NCBI GenBank assembly: GCA_023268805.1
Contig: JALRKT010000007.1
Coordinates: forward strand, 1-51,528
DNA: 51,528 nucleotides
From: Bacilli bacterium
GTDB taxonomy: Bacteria > Bacillota_I > Bacilli_A > RFN20 > CAG-826
Direction of reading: 5' to 3'
Shown one piece after another: positions 40,096-48,796 of this stretch; position 1 is the first letter of the stretch, and each line of letters starts with the position of its first letter. Position numbers and translations under genes: made by a program. The notes beneath the pieces were generated by a model. The model was not told the origin of the DNA, did not search any database, and was given only the letters and a program-made list of their open reading frames with translations.

Positions 40096-41801
40096 GGGGT
40101 TTCAATTTCAAACACAATCGTTTCAAAGGCCCTTAAGGTAAGTGTTAATCCTTTTTTAACAAGTTGAGGATAATTGTGCAGCAAGGTTCCTAAAACAATA
40201 TCTTTGATGACAAACGCGGTTTCATAGGCACGAAAGTTACTAATGACCAAAAGACTTCGATGATGAAGATGGCGATAGGCAAAGACATCGGGATTTAACG
40301 GGTCAACGAGTTCTAATGTTCCTTCTATTACAGTCGATAACCATGGTTCTTGTTGACGTAACGCAATCGCTTTTTGATAATACCGAAAAATCGAATCTGG
40401 ATCATGACGTTGATTTTCTAAATTAACCTCTGGATAATTCCCGTTCACCGCCAAGTACGGCTCATGCGTAGAAAAACCTGCATAAGGTTCGCTAGACCAT
40501 TGAAAAGGCGTTCTTGCGTTCACACGCGAGGTGCGTCGCAAGAATCGTAAAATGCTAGCCTCATCCAAACGTTGACTCGCTTCACGGGCATAGTTTAACG
40601 CAGAAACATCTTTAAATTGGGTTAATTTTTCATAATCGACATTACTCATCCCAATTTCCTCCCCGTTATAAAGGAAAGGCGTCCCATACAAAAAGAGTAA
40701 GGTCGTAATCAGCATTTTTGCAGATGCTTTTCGGTAGAGGATAGACCCATATTGCGAGACAACACGGGGATGGTCGTGGTTGAGCCAATAAAGAGGCAAC
40801 CACGCTTGTCCTTGGGTTTGTTCATACCACTTCATGAAGTTTTGTTTCAAATTGATGACATTGGTCGCAATCTCTAAATCCGATTTATGTTCACTCCCAA
40901 ACGCCCCATTTTCCCAGCACGTATCAAAATTAAACACCATATTTAACGGACCACGGTGATAGCCTGCATAATCCAAAGATTGTTCCGGAGAGACATTGCC
41001 TCCCACTTCACCAATCGTGACGGCATGCGGATAATCCTTTAAAACATTTTCTTTAAATTCATGTAGATAATCAAAAAGACGCGGTAATGAGGAAAATTTC
41101 GTAGGATCTAAGGTGATGCCACGATGACCGACGGGTTGTAAAGAATCAGAAAATGTTAAGTCTTTAGCAAGGTGGGCAATGGCATCCATGCGAAAGCCAT
41201 CGATGCCTAAAGCCAGCCAATGTCGAGCGACTTCATACATCGCTTCCCGCAGCGGTTTATATTCCCAGTTTAAATCGGGCATCTTTTTAGAGAAAATATG
41301 TAAATAAAATTGCTTGGCCGTTTCATCATACGTCCACGCACTTTCACCAAAATAGCCTTGCCAATTCGTCGGGGCCAAGACTTTCCCTTCCGGAGTGACT
41401 TTTGGGTCTTTCCAAATGTAATAATTGTGATATTTCGAATAACGGTTTTTTCGAGCTTCAATAAACCAAGGATGTTCATCACTCGTATGATTTAACACGA
41501 GGTCCATGATGACTTTGATATCACGGGCATGGGCTTCGTGAATGAGTTCAATCGCATCTTCTTTTTTGCCAAAGATGGGATCAACATCCAAGAAATCTTT
41601 GACATCATAACCACCATCATCCATCGGTGATTTAAAAAATGGTCCAATCCAAATCACATTAATGCCTAAGGATTTTAAATAATCTAACTTTTGAATAATG
41701 CCTTTTAAATCACCAATACCATCGCCATTCGTATCAAAAAAGGAACGCGGATAAATTTGATAACCTACCGCGGTTTTCCACCACGGACGTCCCTCATTCA
41801 A
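40092..41801 (-). CDS. Alpha-glucosidase (GH13, oligo-1,6-glucosidase-like)
   Basis: A 569-residue cytosolic GH13 enzyme acting on malto- or isomalto-oligosaccharides. Conserved regions: DLVLNHTSDEHPWF, GFRMDAIAH with the nucleophile D206, IGEVGG with the acid E265, and LNHDHPR (N341-H342-D343). The residue after the nucleophile is Ala; in this subfamily Val there goes with alpha-1,6 preference, and Ala or Thr with alpha-1,4, so a maltase-like preference is more likely (inference). It sits between a NUDIX gene (eight-base overlap) and the regulator (four-base overlap). Confidence 0.9.
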   Translation of the reverse strand: MNEGRPWWKTAVGYQIYPRSFFDTNGDGIGDLKGIIQKLDYLKSLGINVIWIGPFFKSPMDDGGYDVKDFLDVDPIFGKKEDAIELIHEAHARDIKVIMDLVLNHTSDEHPWFIEARKNRYSKYHNYYIWKDPKVTPEGKVLAPTNWQGYFGESAWTYDETAKQFYLHIFSKKMPDLNWEYKPLREAMYEVARHWLALGIDGFRMDAIAHLAKDLTFSDSLQPVGHRGITLDPTKFSSLPRLFDYLHEFKENVLKDYPHAVTIGEVGGNVSPEQSLDYAGYHRGPLNMVFNFDTCWENGAFGSEHKSDLEIATNVINLKQNFMKWYEQTQGQAWLPLYWLNHDHPRVVSQYGSILYRKASAKMLITTLLFLYGTPFLYNGEEIGMSNVDYEKLTQFKDVSALNYAREASQRLDEASILRFLRRTSRVNARTPFQWSSEPYAGFSTHEPYLAVNGNYPEVNLENQRHDPDSIFRYYQKAIALRQQEPWLSTVIEGTLELVDPLNPDVFAYRHLHHRSLLVISNFRAYETAFVIKDIVLGTLLHNYPQLVKKGLTLTLRAFETIVFEIETP

Positions 41802-42411
41802 AATGGGTCACTCCTTCTTTGGCATGGCGAATCATACGTTTTAAGTCTTCTAGATCCAGTTTGTGCGAGATCGGTTTTGGAAGTTGATTTAAAGGATAAA
41901 AACCCACATGCGTCACTTCATGACCAAAGGGTTGCACAAATTGCTTGATGCGGCCCACAAAGACAATCGCATACTGGGAGGTGACTTCACCGTGCGCTCG
42001 AAAATGAAAGTCATAAATACCCACTAACCGTGTTAAGGTGACATCTGCTCCGGTTTCTTGTAAACATTCTTTCATCGCTGCTTCTGCCGGCGATTCAAAA
42101 ATATCTGCCCATCCTCCCGGAATGGTAAATCCTCCATCGACTTTTTCTTTCACCATGAGTAGTTCATCTTTTTCATTAAAGATAAGGACACGGACAGAGA
42201 CATTTGGTGTGGGATAGATCGTTTTCGGAAAAACGTTAGGACGATCTAACGTCAAATCATTCTCTTCTTCTAAAAAGGATTTTGAAAGCGTATTAAGCTC
42301 TTCATAATTTTCTAAAGCGTACAGATCTTTACTATAAAGTAAACCGATTTTAGCAATGCTTTGAACTTTCATCAAAAATTCATGCACACTTTTTTTACGA
42401 TATTTTTTCAT
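41794..42411 (-). CDS. NUDIX hydrolase with N-terminal extension (YjhB-like)
   Basis: A 205-residue pyrophosphohydrolase. The N-terminal helical part (about 1-60, SVHEFLMKVQSIAKIGLLYSKDLYALENYE split by turns) is the extension seen in YjhB-type ADP-ribose/NUDIX proteins. The NUDIX box is GGWADIFESPAEAAMKECLQE with TG after it; Lys replaces the usual Arg and Gln one of the two Glu, a slight deviation from G-x5-E-x7-REUXEE. It starts the glucosidase/regulator operon. A TATAAT box ends seven bases before the ATG with no ribosome site. Confidence 0.85.
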   Translation of the reverse strand: MKKYRKKSVHEFLMKVQSIAKIGLLYSKDLYALENYEELNTLSKSFLEEENDLTLDRPNVFPKTIYPTPNVSVRVLIFNEKDELLMVKEKVDGGFTIPGGWADIFESPAEAAMKECLQETGADVTLTRLVGIYDFHFRAHGEVTSQYAIVFVGRIKQFVQPFGHEVTHVGFYPLNQLPKPISHKLDLEDLKRMIRHAKEGVTHFE

Positions 42412-42418
42412 CGATACT

Positions 42419-42424
42419 ATTATA
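42419..42424 (-). promoter_or_regulatory. -10 box of the NUDIX-glucosidase operon
   Basis: TATAAT on the minus strand, seven bases before the ATG at 42411; transcription would start at the ATG. Confidence 0.55.
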
Positions 42425-42488
42425 TCTTTACAAAGCGTTGATGGGTATCAAATAAAATCGTGTTAAAATAAAGCAAGAGGTGATAGAG

Positions 42489-42950
42489 ATGATACTTACT
42501 GCCGTCGATTTTCAAGTCGCTGTCGTGGTTGTATGGGTGGTTGCTTTCTTTGTGGCCGTTGTCATTGAGGCGCTAGAACCCCAACTTGTTTCATTGTGGT
42601 TTGCTGGAGGCGCGCTTGTCGCGCTTGTTGCCGCCATTTTTAACGTCGGTTTACCGATACAAGTGTTACTTTTTTTAGTAACGACGATTGTATTACTACT
42701 TTTAACTCGACCTTTCGTTAAAAAAGTAACGAATCGCCCGACGGTCGCCACTAATGCAGACGCCCTTGTTGGTCAAGAAATTGCCATCGAAAAAGGCTTT
42801 GGACTCAAATCCCAAGGCATCGGACTTCATGCCGATATTCGTTGGAAACTCATTACCGATCAAGATACGACGTTTGTTGAAGGTGAGTTTGCCATTGTCA
42901 AAGCCATCAAAGGTAACAAATTATTAGTGACAAAAAAGGAGGTCCAATAA
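42489..42950 (+). CDS. nfeD: NfeD family membrane protein
   Basis: A protein of about 153 residues with membrane helices in the first half (FQVAVVVVWVVAFFVAVVIEALE, then VSLWFAGGALVALVAAIFNVGLP and LLFLVTTIVLLLL) and an OB-fold domain at the C-terminus (NADALVGQEIAIEKG...). This short NfeD lacks the ClpP-like protease domain. AGAGGTGA lies six bases before the ATG at 42489; an in-frame GTG at 42480 falls on that ribosome site. It precedes a stomatin-like gene with no gap, the classical NfeD-stomatin pair. Confidence 0.9.
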   Translation: MILTAVDFQVAVVVVWVVAFFVAVVIEALEPQLVSLWFAGGALVALVAAIFNVGLPIQVLLFLVTTIVLLLLTRPFVKKVTNRPTVATNADALVGQEIAIEKGFGLKSQGIGLHADIRWKLITDQDTTFVEGEFAIVKAIKGNKLLVTKKEVQ

Positions 42951-43904
42951 ATGTTATTACGATTTTTCGCAAGTCCAGGTGCTGTCTTAGGTTTATCCTT
43001 TTTAGGCATCATTTTATTCGTGATTCTTGTCGTTATTATTCGTTCGATTGTCATTGTTTCTCAAGGAACAACGGTCATTGTTCAACGCTTAGGGAAATAC
43101 CATAAAACACTCAATGCAGGGATTCATATTAATGTCCCGATTATTGATTCCAAAGTGGCCACGATTTCCTTAAAGGAACGTGTTTATGACTTCCCACCGC
43201 AACCCGTCATCACCAAAGATAACGTCACGATGCAAATCGATACCGTTGTCTATTTCCAAGTGACGGATCCTAAATTATTCACCTATGGTGTGGAACGTCC
43301 GTTATCCGCGATGGAAAACTTAACGGCCACCACCTTACGTAACTTAATTGGGGACTTAGAACTTGACCAAACGTTAACGTCCCGTGATACGATCAACCAC
43401 AAAATGTGGGAAACCTTGGAAGAAGCCACGGATTCCTGGGGGATTAAAGTCAATCGTGTCGAATTAAAAAACATCTTACCACCCCGCGATATCCAAGAAG
43501 CCATGGAAAAACAAATGCGCGCAGAACGTCAAAAACGTGAAGCCGTTCTTGATGCAGAAGGGAAAAAGCAAGCGGCGATTCTTACCGCTGAAGGGGAAAA
43601 ACAAGCAGCGGTTCTCCGTGCTGAAGCCGTAAAAATCCAAAAAGTAAAAGAAGCCGAAGGGGAAGCCGAAGCGCTCTTACGCGTTTATGAAGCTCAAGCC
43701 CAAGGGATTGCCTTAATCAACAAAGCGAATCCTAACTCTGCGTTCTTAACGCTCAAAGGTTTTGAATCCCTTGAACGTGTCGCCAATGGTCAAGCGACCA
43801 AGCTCATTATTCCTTCGGAAATTCAAAATGTAACCGGATTACTCGCCTCCTTAAAAGAAGCGATTTCCGATGAGAAAGTGCCTGCAAAGAAAAAAGGCGA
43901 ATAG
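42951..43904 (+). CDS. SPFH/stomatin-like protein (QmcA type)
   Basis: A 317-residue membrane-anchored scaffold with one N-terminal helix (about 10-38), the SPFH domain (GTTVIVQRLGKYHKTLNAGIH to LDQTLTSRD), and an Ala/Glu-rich coiled coil of GEKQAAxLxAE repeats (about residues 190-240) ending in a helical tail. Such proteins form ring-like microdomains and stabilise membrane protein complexes with NfeD. An AAGGAGG site lies just before the ATG within the nfeD end. Confidence 0.92.
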   Translation: MLLRFFASPGAVLGLSFLGIILFVILVVIIRSIVIVSQGTTVIVQRLGKYHKTLNAGIHINVPIIDSKVATISLKERVYDFPPQPVITKDNVTMQIDTVVYFQVTDPKLFTYGVERPLSAMENLTATTLRNLIGDLELDQTLTSRDTINHKMWETLEEATDSWGIKVNRVELKNILPPRDIQEAMEKQMRAERQKREAVLDAEGKKQAAILTAEGEKQAAVLRAEAVKIQKVKEAEGEAEALLRVYEAQAQGIALINKANPNSAFLTLKGFESLERVANGQATKLIIPSEIQNVTGLLASLKEAISDEKVPAKKKGE

Positions 43905-43925
43905 TTCTTTCTTCTCATAAGGTTT

Positions 43926-43954
43926 AAAAAAGCGTTCCGGTGGGAACGCTTTTT
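43926..43954. terminator. Bidirectional terminator between stomatin and glmS
   Basis: AGCGTTCC (43931-43938), loop GGTG, GGAACGCT (43943-43950), with A and T runs on the two sides. Confidence 0.92.
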
Positions 43955-43956
43955 GT

Positions 43957-45738
43957 TTATTCGACGGTCACCGATTTCGCAAGATTGCGTGGTTTATCAA
44001 TATCGCGGTTTAAATGCAGCGCTGCAAAATACGAGATGTATTGCGCGACAATGACTTTAAGTAACGGGGATAAATACACTTTGACATTGGGTGTAATGAA
44101 TGCGTCATCTTCTTTCGCTAAGGCAAGATTAGAAATGGTATAAACCAACGCACCACGGGCTTTGACTTCTTCTAAATTAGAGCGCAAAGCGGCTGCCGTA
44201 ATTGGATCCGAGATAAAGGCAATCACGGGAACATTTTTGGAAATCAAGGCAATCGGACCGTGTTTGAGTTCTCCACCAGGAAAGGCTTCGGAGTGAATGT
44301 ACGTAATTTCTTTGAGTTTTAAACTGGCTTCCACGGCCACATCATAATCTAAACCTCGACCTAAAAAGAAAGCCGATGGGGCGGACATGATTTGTTGGGC
44401 GATAGTTTCGATATCATCGCGAGAATCGATTATATTTTTCATCCCGGCAATCACTTGAATAAAATCGGTCAAAATGTCATTGTTCCCCATTAAAGCTGCC
44501 CGTAATAACGCGAGTAATCCAACTTGAGCGATGTACGCTTTGGTACTGGCCACGGCGATTTCCATTCCCGCATAAAGGAGTAAGGTGAAATCACTGGCGC
44601 GATCAAGGGAAGAACCTTTGGTATTCGTAATTGTTAATAACGGATTACCTCGTTGTTTAATGAGTTGGACACAGCGAATAAGATCCGCGGTCTCACCGCT
44701 TTGAGAAATCACAATAAATAATGGATTTTCGCCTTTAACTTCCGGATAATAGGCAAATTCTGAGGCAATGTACACTCGGCACGTTTTACCGATTTCTTCA
44801 AAATAACGTCGACCGACCATCGCCGCATGATAACTCGTCCCACAGGCGAGGAAAATAAGTTGATCGGCTTCTTTCATCTTTTGTAGTAACACATCATCAA
44901 ACAAAAAGTGATTGTCATCAAAATAGTTGTCGGCAATTCGTTTTACAACTTCCGGAGATTCTTCAATTTCTTTCAGCATGTAATGAGGATAACCGTTCAA
45001 ACCTATATCATCGACGGTCAATTCGGTTTCATGAAAAGTAATCGGCTTCTCTTCTTGGGGATCGAGGTGTTTAACAACCACGTCTTGTTGTTCGATATAG
45101 CCATATTGATAATCGGTGACAATGTAAAATGTTTTTGCATAGGCTAGCATAGGCAAATAATCAGAGGCAAGATAGTGGGTCGTTTCCCCTTTACCAATCA
45201 CAAGAGGAGAATGGAGTTTAGCAAAATAAATACGTTCGTTTTCTTCTTTGAATAAAATCGCTAAGGCATAGGAACCGTCGAGCTCTTCAATCGTTTTTTG
45301 AATCGCTTTTAATGGTGTTAAACCTTTTAAATAATGAAATTCAATTAAATTGACAATGACTTCGGTATCTGTGTCGGAAGCAAACGTAAAACCTTGCGTT
45401 TCAAGTTTTCGTTTTAAAATGCGGAAATTATCAATGACACCATTATGAACTAATGTAAAAAGTCCCCGATTCGAGGTATGCGGATGCGCATTGGTAAAAT
45501 TCGGTTCACCATGCGTTGCCCACCGGGTATGCCCAATACCTGCCGATGCAGTGACCTCTTTAGGAACAAGCCCCTCCAAGTCGGCGATGCGACCCGGTAA
45601 ACGGTACGTTGTGACTTTTCCTTGATCAATAAAGGATGTACCCGCAGAGTCGTAACCGCGATATTCTAACGAACGTAATCCTTCAATAAGATACGTTCTT
45701 AATGCCTTTTCACCAATCGTTCCTACAATTCCACACAT
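43957..45738 (-). CDS. glmS: Glutamine-fructose-6-phosphate aminotransferase
   Basis: A 593-residue enzyme making glucosamine-6-phosphate. After Met, Cys2 (MCGIVGTIG) is the N-terminal glutaminase nucleophile; GHTRWATHGEPN and the SIS isomerase domains (ACGTSYHAAM, ISQSGETADL, LGRGLDYDVAVEASLKLKEI) follow, ending in the substrate tail DKPRNLAKSVTVE. AAGGGGGG precedes the ATG. Only 15 bases separate it from glmM, so no glmS ribozyme is present. Third gene of cdaA-glmM-glmS. Confidence 0.96.
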   Translation of the reverse strand: MCGIVGTIGEKALRTYLIEGLRSLEYRGYDSAGTSFIDQGKVTTYRLPGRIADLEGLVPKEVTASAGIGHTRWATHGEPNFTNAHPHTSNRGLFTLVHNGVIDNFRILKRKLETQGFTFASDTDTEVIVNLIEFHYLKGLTPLKAIQKTIEELDGSYALAILFKEENERIYFAKLHSPLVIGKGETTHYLASDYLPMLAYAKTFYIVTDYQYGYIEQQDVVVKHLDPQEEKPITFHETELTVDDIGLNGYPHYMLKEIEESPEVVKRIADNYFDDNHFLFDDVLLQKMKEADQLIFLACGTSYHAAMVGRRYFEEIGKTCRVYIASEFAYYPEVKGENPLFIVISQSGETADLIRCVQLIKQRGNPLLTITNTKGSSLDRASDFTLLLYAGMEIAVASTKAYIAQVGLLALLRAALMGNNDILTDFIQVIAGMKNIIDSRDDIETIAQQIMSAPSAFFLGRGLDYDVAVEASLKLKEITYIHSEAFPGGELKHGPIALISKNVPVIAFISDPITAAALRSNLEEVKARGALVYTISNLALAKEDDAFITPNVKVYLSPLLKVIVAQYISYFAALHLNRDIDKPRNLAKSVTVE

Positions 45739-45753
45739 TGTTTGAGTCCCCCC

Positions 45754-47091
45754 TTAATATGTGAACGTCTCGTTAATCCACGATACCACTAAATCGGTGT
45801 ATGTTTGACATAATGATAAATCTTTGGCCTCGACCATGACGCGAATTAACGGTTCGGTTCCCGACGGTCGAACAAAGATACGGCCTTCATCACCAAGCTT
45901 TTGTTCAATGGAACGAATTAATGGAGCAAAATCATGATGGTCTAACACGGCACGTTTGTTTTGTACGATAACATTTTTTAACACTTGAGGATACGTTTGA
46001 AACGTTCCTAATAATTGACTCACTGGTTGGCGTTTTGCGGCGATTAAATCAATAAGCTTAATCGCAGAAAGGAGTCCATCTCCAGTATTCAGGGCGTCTA
46101 AGAAGATCACATGCCCCGATTGTTCGCCGCCTAAAATAAGCTGTTCATGAGCCAGTGCGGCTTGAACATATTTATCGCCCACATCAGTTTCAAGATACGG
46201 CATTTGTAATTCATTCAACGCTTTCTTTAAACCTAAGTTACTCATCTTTGTCATGACGACTTTTTGTTTTGAAACCGGATATTGGGGTAGGGTATATTTT
46301 GCATGAAGATAAAGCAAAGCATCGCCATCGATTAAATCACCGTTTTCAGAAACGGCCAGCATGCGATCAGCATCCCCATCAAAGGCAAGCCCTAAGTCAT
46401 AATTACCCCGTTTAACAATATCCATTAATGCCTGCATGTGTGTAGCCCCACATCGGTCATTAATGTTGATCCCATCCGGTTGGACAAAATGGAAATCCCC
46501 TTGAATGCCAAGTTTTGCAAACAATTCTTGGACAAGGTAGGAGGCACTGCCATGACTTGCATCCACGGCAATTTTAAGGTGCGATACATCATGATGAATA
46601 AAGCTTGTTAAAAAATCTAAATAAGCGTTGCGAAAAATGACATTTTGATCGATCACACGCCCGATATCCGCGTTTGTTTTATTTTCAATTAAATCTTGAT
46701 CGAGGTCGATAAAATGCTCAATTTTCGATTCAATCGCCGCTTCAAGTTTTTCACCCTTTCGGTTAAAGACTTTAATACCATTATCGAAATACGGGTTATG
46801 GGATGCGGAAATCATGACACCAAAATCAAAAGAATAATGGGTTAAACAAAAAGAGACCATCGGTGTTGATACGACGCCTAAATAAATAACATCGGAACCT
46901 GCCGAAGTGACGCCCGCCACAAAAGCCGATGCGAGCATGGAAGAGGAAATACGTGTATCCATCCCTAATACAATGGTTTGTTTTTTTTGCTGATAGGCGC
47001 CTAAATAACGCCCGACGCGATAGGCTATTTTTGCCGTTAATTTATCGCCAACGAGGCCACGAATTCCGTCAGTTCCAAAATAATGTCCCAT
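45754..47091 (-). CDS. glmM: Phosphoglucosamine mutase
   Basis: About 445 residues, starting MGHYFGTDGIRG as is usual for GlmM, hence the start at 47091 and not 36 bases upstream within cdaA. The phospho-serine is in GVMISASHNPYFDNGIK, the Mg site is LAFDGDADRML, and the phosphate-binding loop is VRPSGTEPLIRVMVEA. Converts glucosamine-6-phosphate to glucosamine-1-phosphate for cell-envelope precursors. Starts four bases after the cdaA stop; in Bacilli GlmM also binds and inhibits CdaA. Confidence 0.95.
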   Translation of the reverse strand: MGHYFGTDGIRGLVGDKLTAKIAYRVGRYLGAYQQKKQTIVLGMDTRISSSMLASAFVAGVTSAGSDVIYLGVVSTPMVSFCLTHYSFDFGVMISASHNPYFDNGIKVFNRKGEKLEAAIESKIEHFIDLDQDLIENKTNADIGRVIDQNVIFRNAYLDFLTSFIHHDVSHLKIAVDASHGSASYLVQELFAKLGIQGDFHFVQPDGININDRCGATHMQALMDIVKRGNYDLGLAFDGDADRMLAVSENGDLIDGDALLYLHAKYTLPQYPVSKQKVVMTKMSNLGLKKALNELQMPYLETDVGDKYVQAALAHEQLILGGEQSGHVIFLDALNTGDGLLSAIKLIDLIAAKRQPVSQLLGTFQTYPQVLKNVIVQNKRAVLDHHDFAPLIRSIEQKLGDEGRIFVRPSGTEPLIRVMVEAKDLSLCQTYTDLVVSWINETFTY

Positions 47092-47095
47092 ACCT

Positions 47096-47872
47096 TTATT
47101 GCGGTCGGTTTTCCATGAAATTGGCAAGCATTTGCTTGAAATTATCGAGATAAACTGCCGTTAATTTTCCCCCATAGGTTAATGATATTTTTCCAGTTTG
47201 TTCAGAAACCACAATCGTGACTGCATCGGTGACTTCAGAGATGCCGATGGCAGCGCGGTGGCGAGATCCAAAATTCCCACTCATCGGTTTGGTTGTGGGT
47301 GTAAAGTACACCGAAGCGGCAAGAATAAAGCCATTGCGAACAATAATGGCCCCATCATGTAACACACTTCCAGGATGAAAAATCGTGGTAATAAGGTCGG
47401 AGCTCAAGGGGGCATTGAGCATCTTTCCATTTTGGATATATTCATTCAGATTTGCCGTTCGCTCGAGGGTGATAATACCACCGACGCGGTTTTTGGATAA
47501 ATAAGAAATACTTTCAAGCAAAATGTCATAAACCATTTCTTTATCAAAATGGGTTTGACCACCATAATCTTTTTTAAAGGACAATAAGGAATCGACTTGG
47601 GCTTTCAGTTCCGTTTGATTGAGAATGATAAAAACCATGGTGAAAATGACATACAGCATCATTAAAACGACAGTCAGTAAGGTGATTCCTACAAAGAAGG
47701 CATTGACTAAAATTGCAATCGACGTCAGAAAAAACGGTAGGGCATAACCTTTGCGACGAACAAACCACAAAACATAACTATTCAATAATAAAAAAATGAT
47801 AAAAGCTAATGAAAAATCCACCCATTGAGGAAGGGTGAGATTAACAAATAAATAATTGTGTAAATACTCCAT
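47096..47872 (-). CDS. cdaA: Membrane di-adenylate cyclase CdaA
   Basis: A 258-residue enzyme that makes c-di-AMP from ATP. Three membrane helices occupy the first 85 residues; the DisA_N catalytic domain has VLHDGAIIV (DGA at 173-175) and GSRHRAAIG (RHR at 204-206). c-di-AMP controls potassium and osmolyte uptake. In most Bacilli the order is cdaA-cdaR-glmM-glmS; here cdaR (YbbR-domain regulator) is missing and glmM follows directly. The start codon is preceded by an extended -10 only six bases away. Confidence 0.93.
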   Translation of the reverse strand: MEYLHNYLFVNLTLPQWVDFSLAFIIFLLLNSYVLWFVRRKGYALPFFLTSIAILVNAFFVGITLLTVVLMMLYVIFTMVFIILNQTELKAQVDSLLSFKKDYGGQTHFDKEMVYDILLESISYLSKNRVGGIITLERTANLNEYIQNGKMLNAPLSSDLITTIFHPGSVLHDGAIIVRNGFILAASVYFTPTTKPMSGNFGSRHRAAIGISEVTDAVTIVVSEQTGKISLTYGGKLTAVYLDNFKQMLANFMENRPQ

Positions 47873-47878
47873 GTTTTA

Positions 47879-47887
47879 ATCTTACCA
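47879..47887 (-). promoter_or_regulatory. Extended -10 box of the cdaA-glmM-glmS operon
   Basis: TGG TAAGAT on the minus strand, ending six bases before the ATG at 47872. A small dyad ACCCA/TGGGT lies just upstream. Confidence 0.55.
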
Positions 47888-47913
47888 AAGAATACCCAAA
47901 ATGTGGGTTATAA

Positions 47914-47941
47914 AAGAAAAAAACTGCACGAATGCAGTTTT
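47914..47941 (-). terminator. Terminator of the tRNA-Thr/tRNA-Val unit
   Basis: AAAACTGCA, loop, TGCAGTTTT, then more T on the minus strand, close behind tRNA-Val. Confidence 0.85.
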
Positions 47942-47951
47942 AATTTCTTCA

Positions 47952-48027
47952 TGGTGGATGCTGAGGGGATCGAACCCCCGACCTTCTGTACGTCAAACAG
48001 ATGCTCTCCCAGCTGAGCTAAACATCC
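47952..48027 (-). tRNA. tRNA-Val (anticodon GAC)
   Basis: Acceptor GGATGTT/AGCATCC, D arm GCTCAGCTGGGAGAGC, anticodon arm TCTGT-TTGACGT-ACAGA (GAC), T loop TTCGATC, discriminator A, encoded CCA. Confidence 0.95.
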
Positions 48028-48035
48028 ATAAATGC

Positions 48036-48112
48036 TGGTGCCGACGATAGGAATCGAACCTACAACCTACTGATTACGATTCAGTTGCTCTGCCAGATTG
48101 AGCTACGTCGGC
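48036..48112 (-). tRNA. tRNA-Thr (anticodon CGT)
   Basis: Acceptor GCCGACG/CGTCGGC, anticodon arm ACTGA-ATCGTAA-TCAGT (CGT), T loop TTCGATT, discriminator A, encoded CCA. The CGT isoacceptor reads only ACG codons. Confidence 0.95.
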
Positions 48113-48139
48113 AACAATTCCTTAGAATCAGCAATTAAA

Positions 48140-48168
48140 ATAATAGCGAATCTCTTTTTTAGAATCAA
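48140..48168 (-). promoter_or_regulatory. Promoter of the tRNA-Thr/tRNA-Val unit
   Basis: Minus strand TTGATT (48163-48168), 17-base spacer, TATTAT (48140-48145), placed directly after the V-ATPase subunit D stop. Confidence 0.78.
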
Positions 48169-48171
48169 GTC

Positions 48172-48783
48172 TTAACGATTTTGAAGACGATTTTTTAAAA
48201 CTTTCGAACGGACAAATTCTTCACGTTCTTTTTCCTCTAAAACATTCTGAATGTAGTGGAAGGTTGATTCGTATTCGGGAATAACAATGTTTTTTAAGGC
48301 ATTGGCTCGTTTTTGAGTTTTAACGATTTCATTGGCCAATCGATAACATGCGGCATCGACTTCTGCAAGTTCCAAAATAAAACGTCGTACTTCTAAAAAC
48401 ATTTGGTAGGCATAGTCGAATTTGGTATTGGTAGAACTAATGCCATAGGCTAATTCAACGGGAACTTCATGATAGTAAATTTTAGGAATATCGACACCCA
48501 TGACGCTACGATACGTCATTGTAATCCCATTATCGATGGGGATGGATTTAGTAATATCGGTAATAACCCCTAAGGTAATATTTGCTTCTTGAAGTGCAGC
48601 ATAGGCTTTGGCAAAGATGGTTGAAATTTTTTTTCTTACGTCGCGAACTTTCGATAAAAGTAGGGTCATTTCACGAATCAAAACAACCCTTTTCTTATCC
48701 ATCAAATCGTAACCCGTTTTTGCCAACGTAATGGACTTTTTTAATTGCAATAAATTACCTTTAGTCGGAATCATCGTTTTCAT
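48172..48783 (-). CDS. ntpD: V-type ATPase subunit D
   Basis: A 203-residue central-stalk subunit made of a long antiparallel coiled coil: the N-terminal PTKGNLLQLKKSITLAKTGYDLMDKKRVVL is the family signature, and the C-terminal helix NEIVKTQKRANALKNIVIPEYESTFHYIQNVLEEKEREEF pairs with it. It links the catalytic head to the membrane ring. Last gene of the visible V-ATPase set, 13 bases after subunit B. Confidence 0.95.
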   Translation of the reverse strand: MKTMIPTKGNLLQLKKSITLAKTGYDLMDKKRVVLIREMTLLLSKVRDVRKKISTIFAKAYAALQEANITLGVITDITKSIPIDNGITMTYRSVMGVDIPKIYYHEVPVELAYGISSTNTKFDYAYQMFLEVRRFILELAEVDAACYRLANEIVKTQKRANALKNIVIPEYESTFHYIQNVLEEKEREEFVRSKVLKNRLQNR

Positions 48784-48796
48784 AAATTAACAATCT

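Noticed and set aside
45739-45753. glmS ribozyme/riboswitch
   Set aside because: Only 15 bases separate glmM and glmS, holding just the ribosome site.
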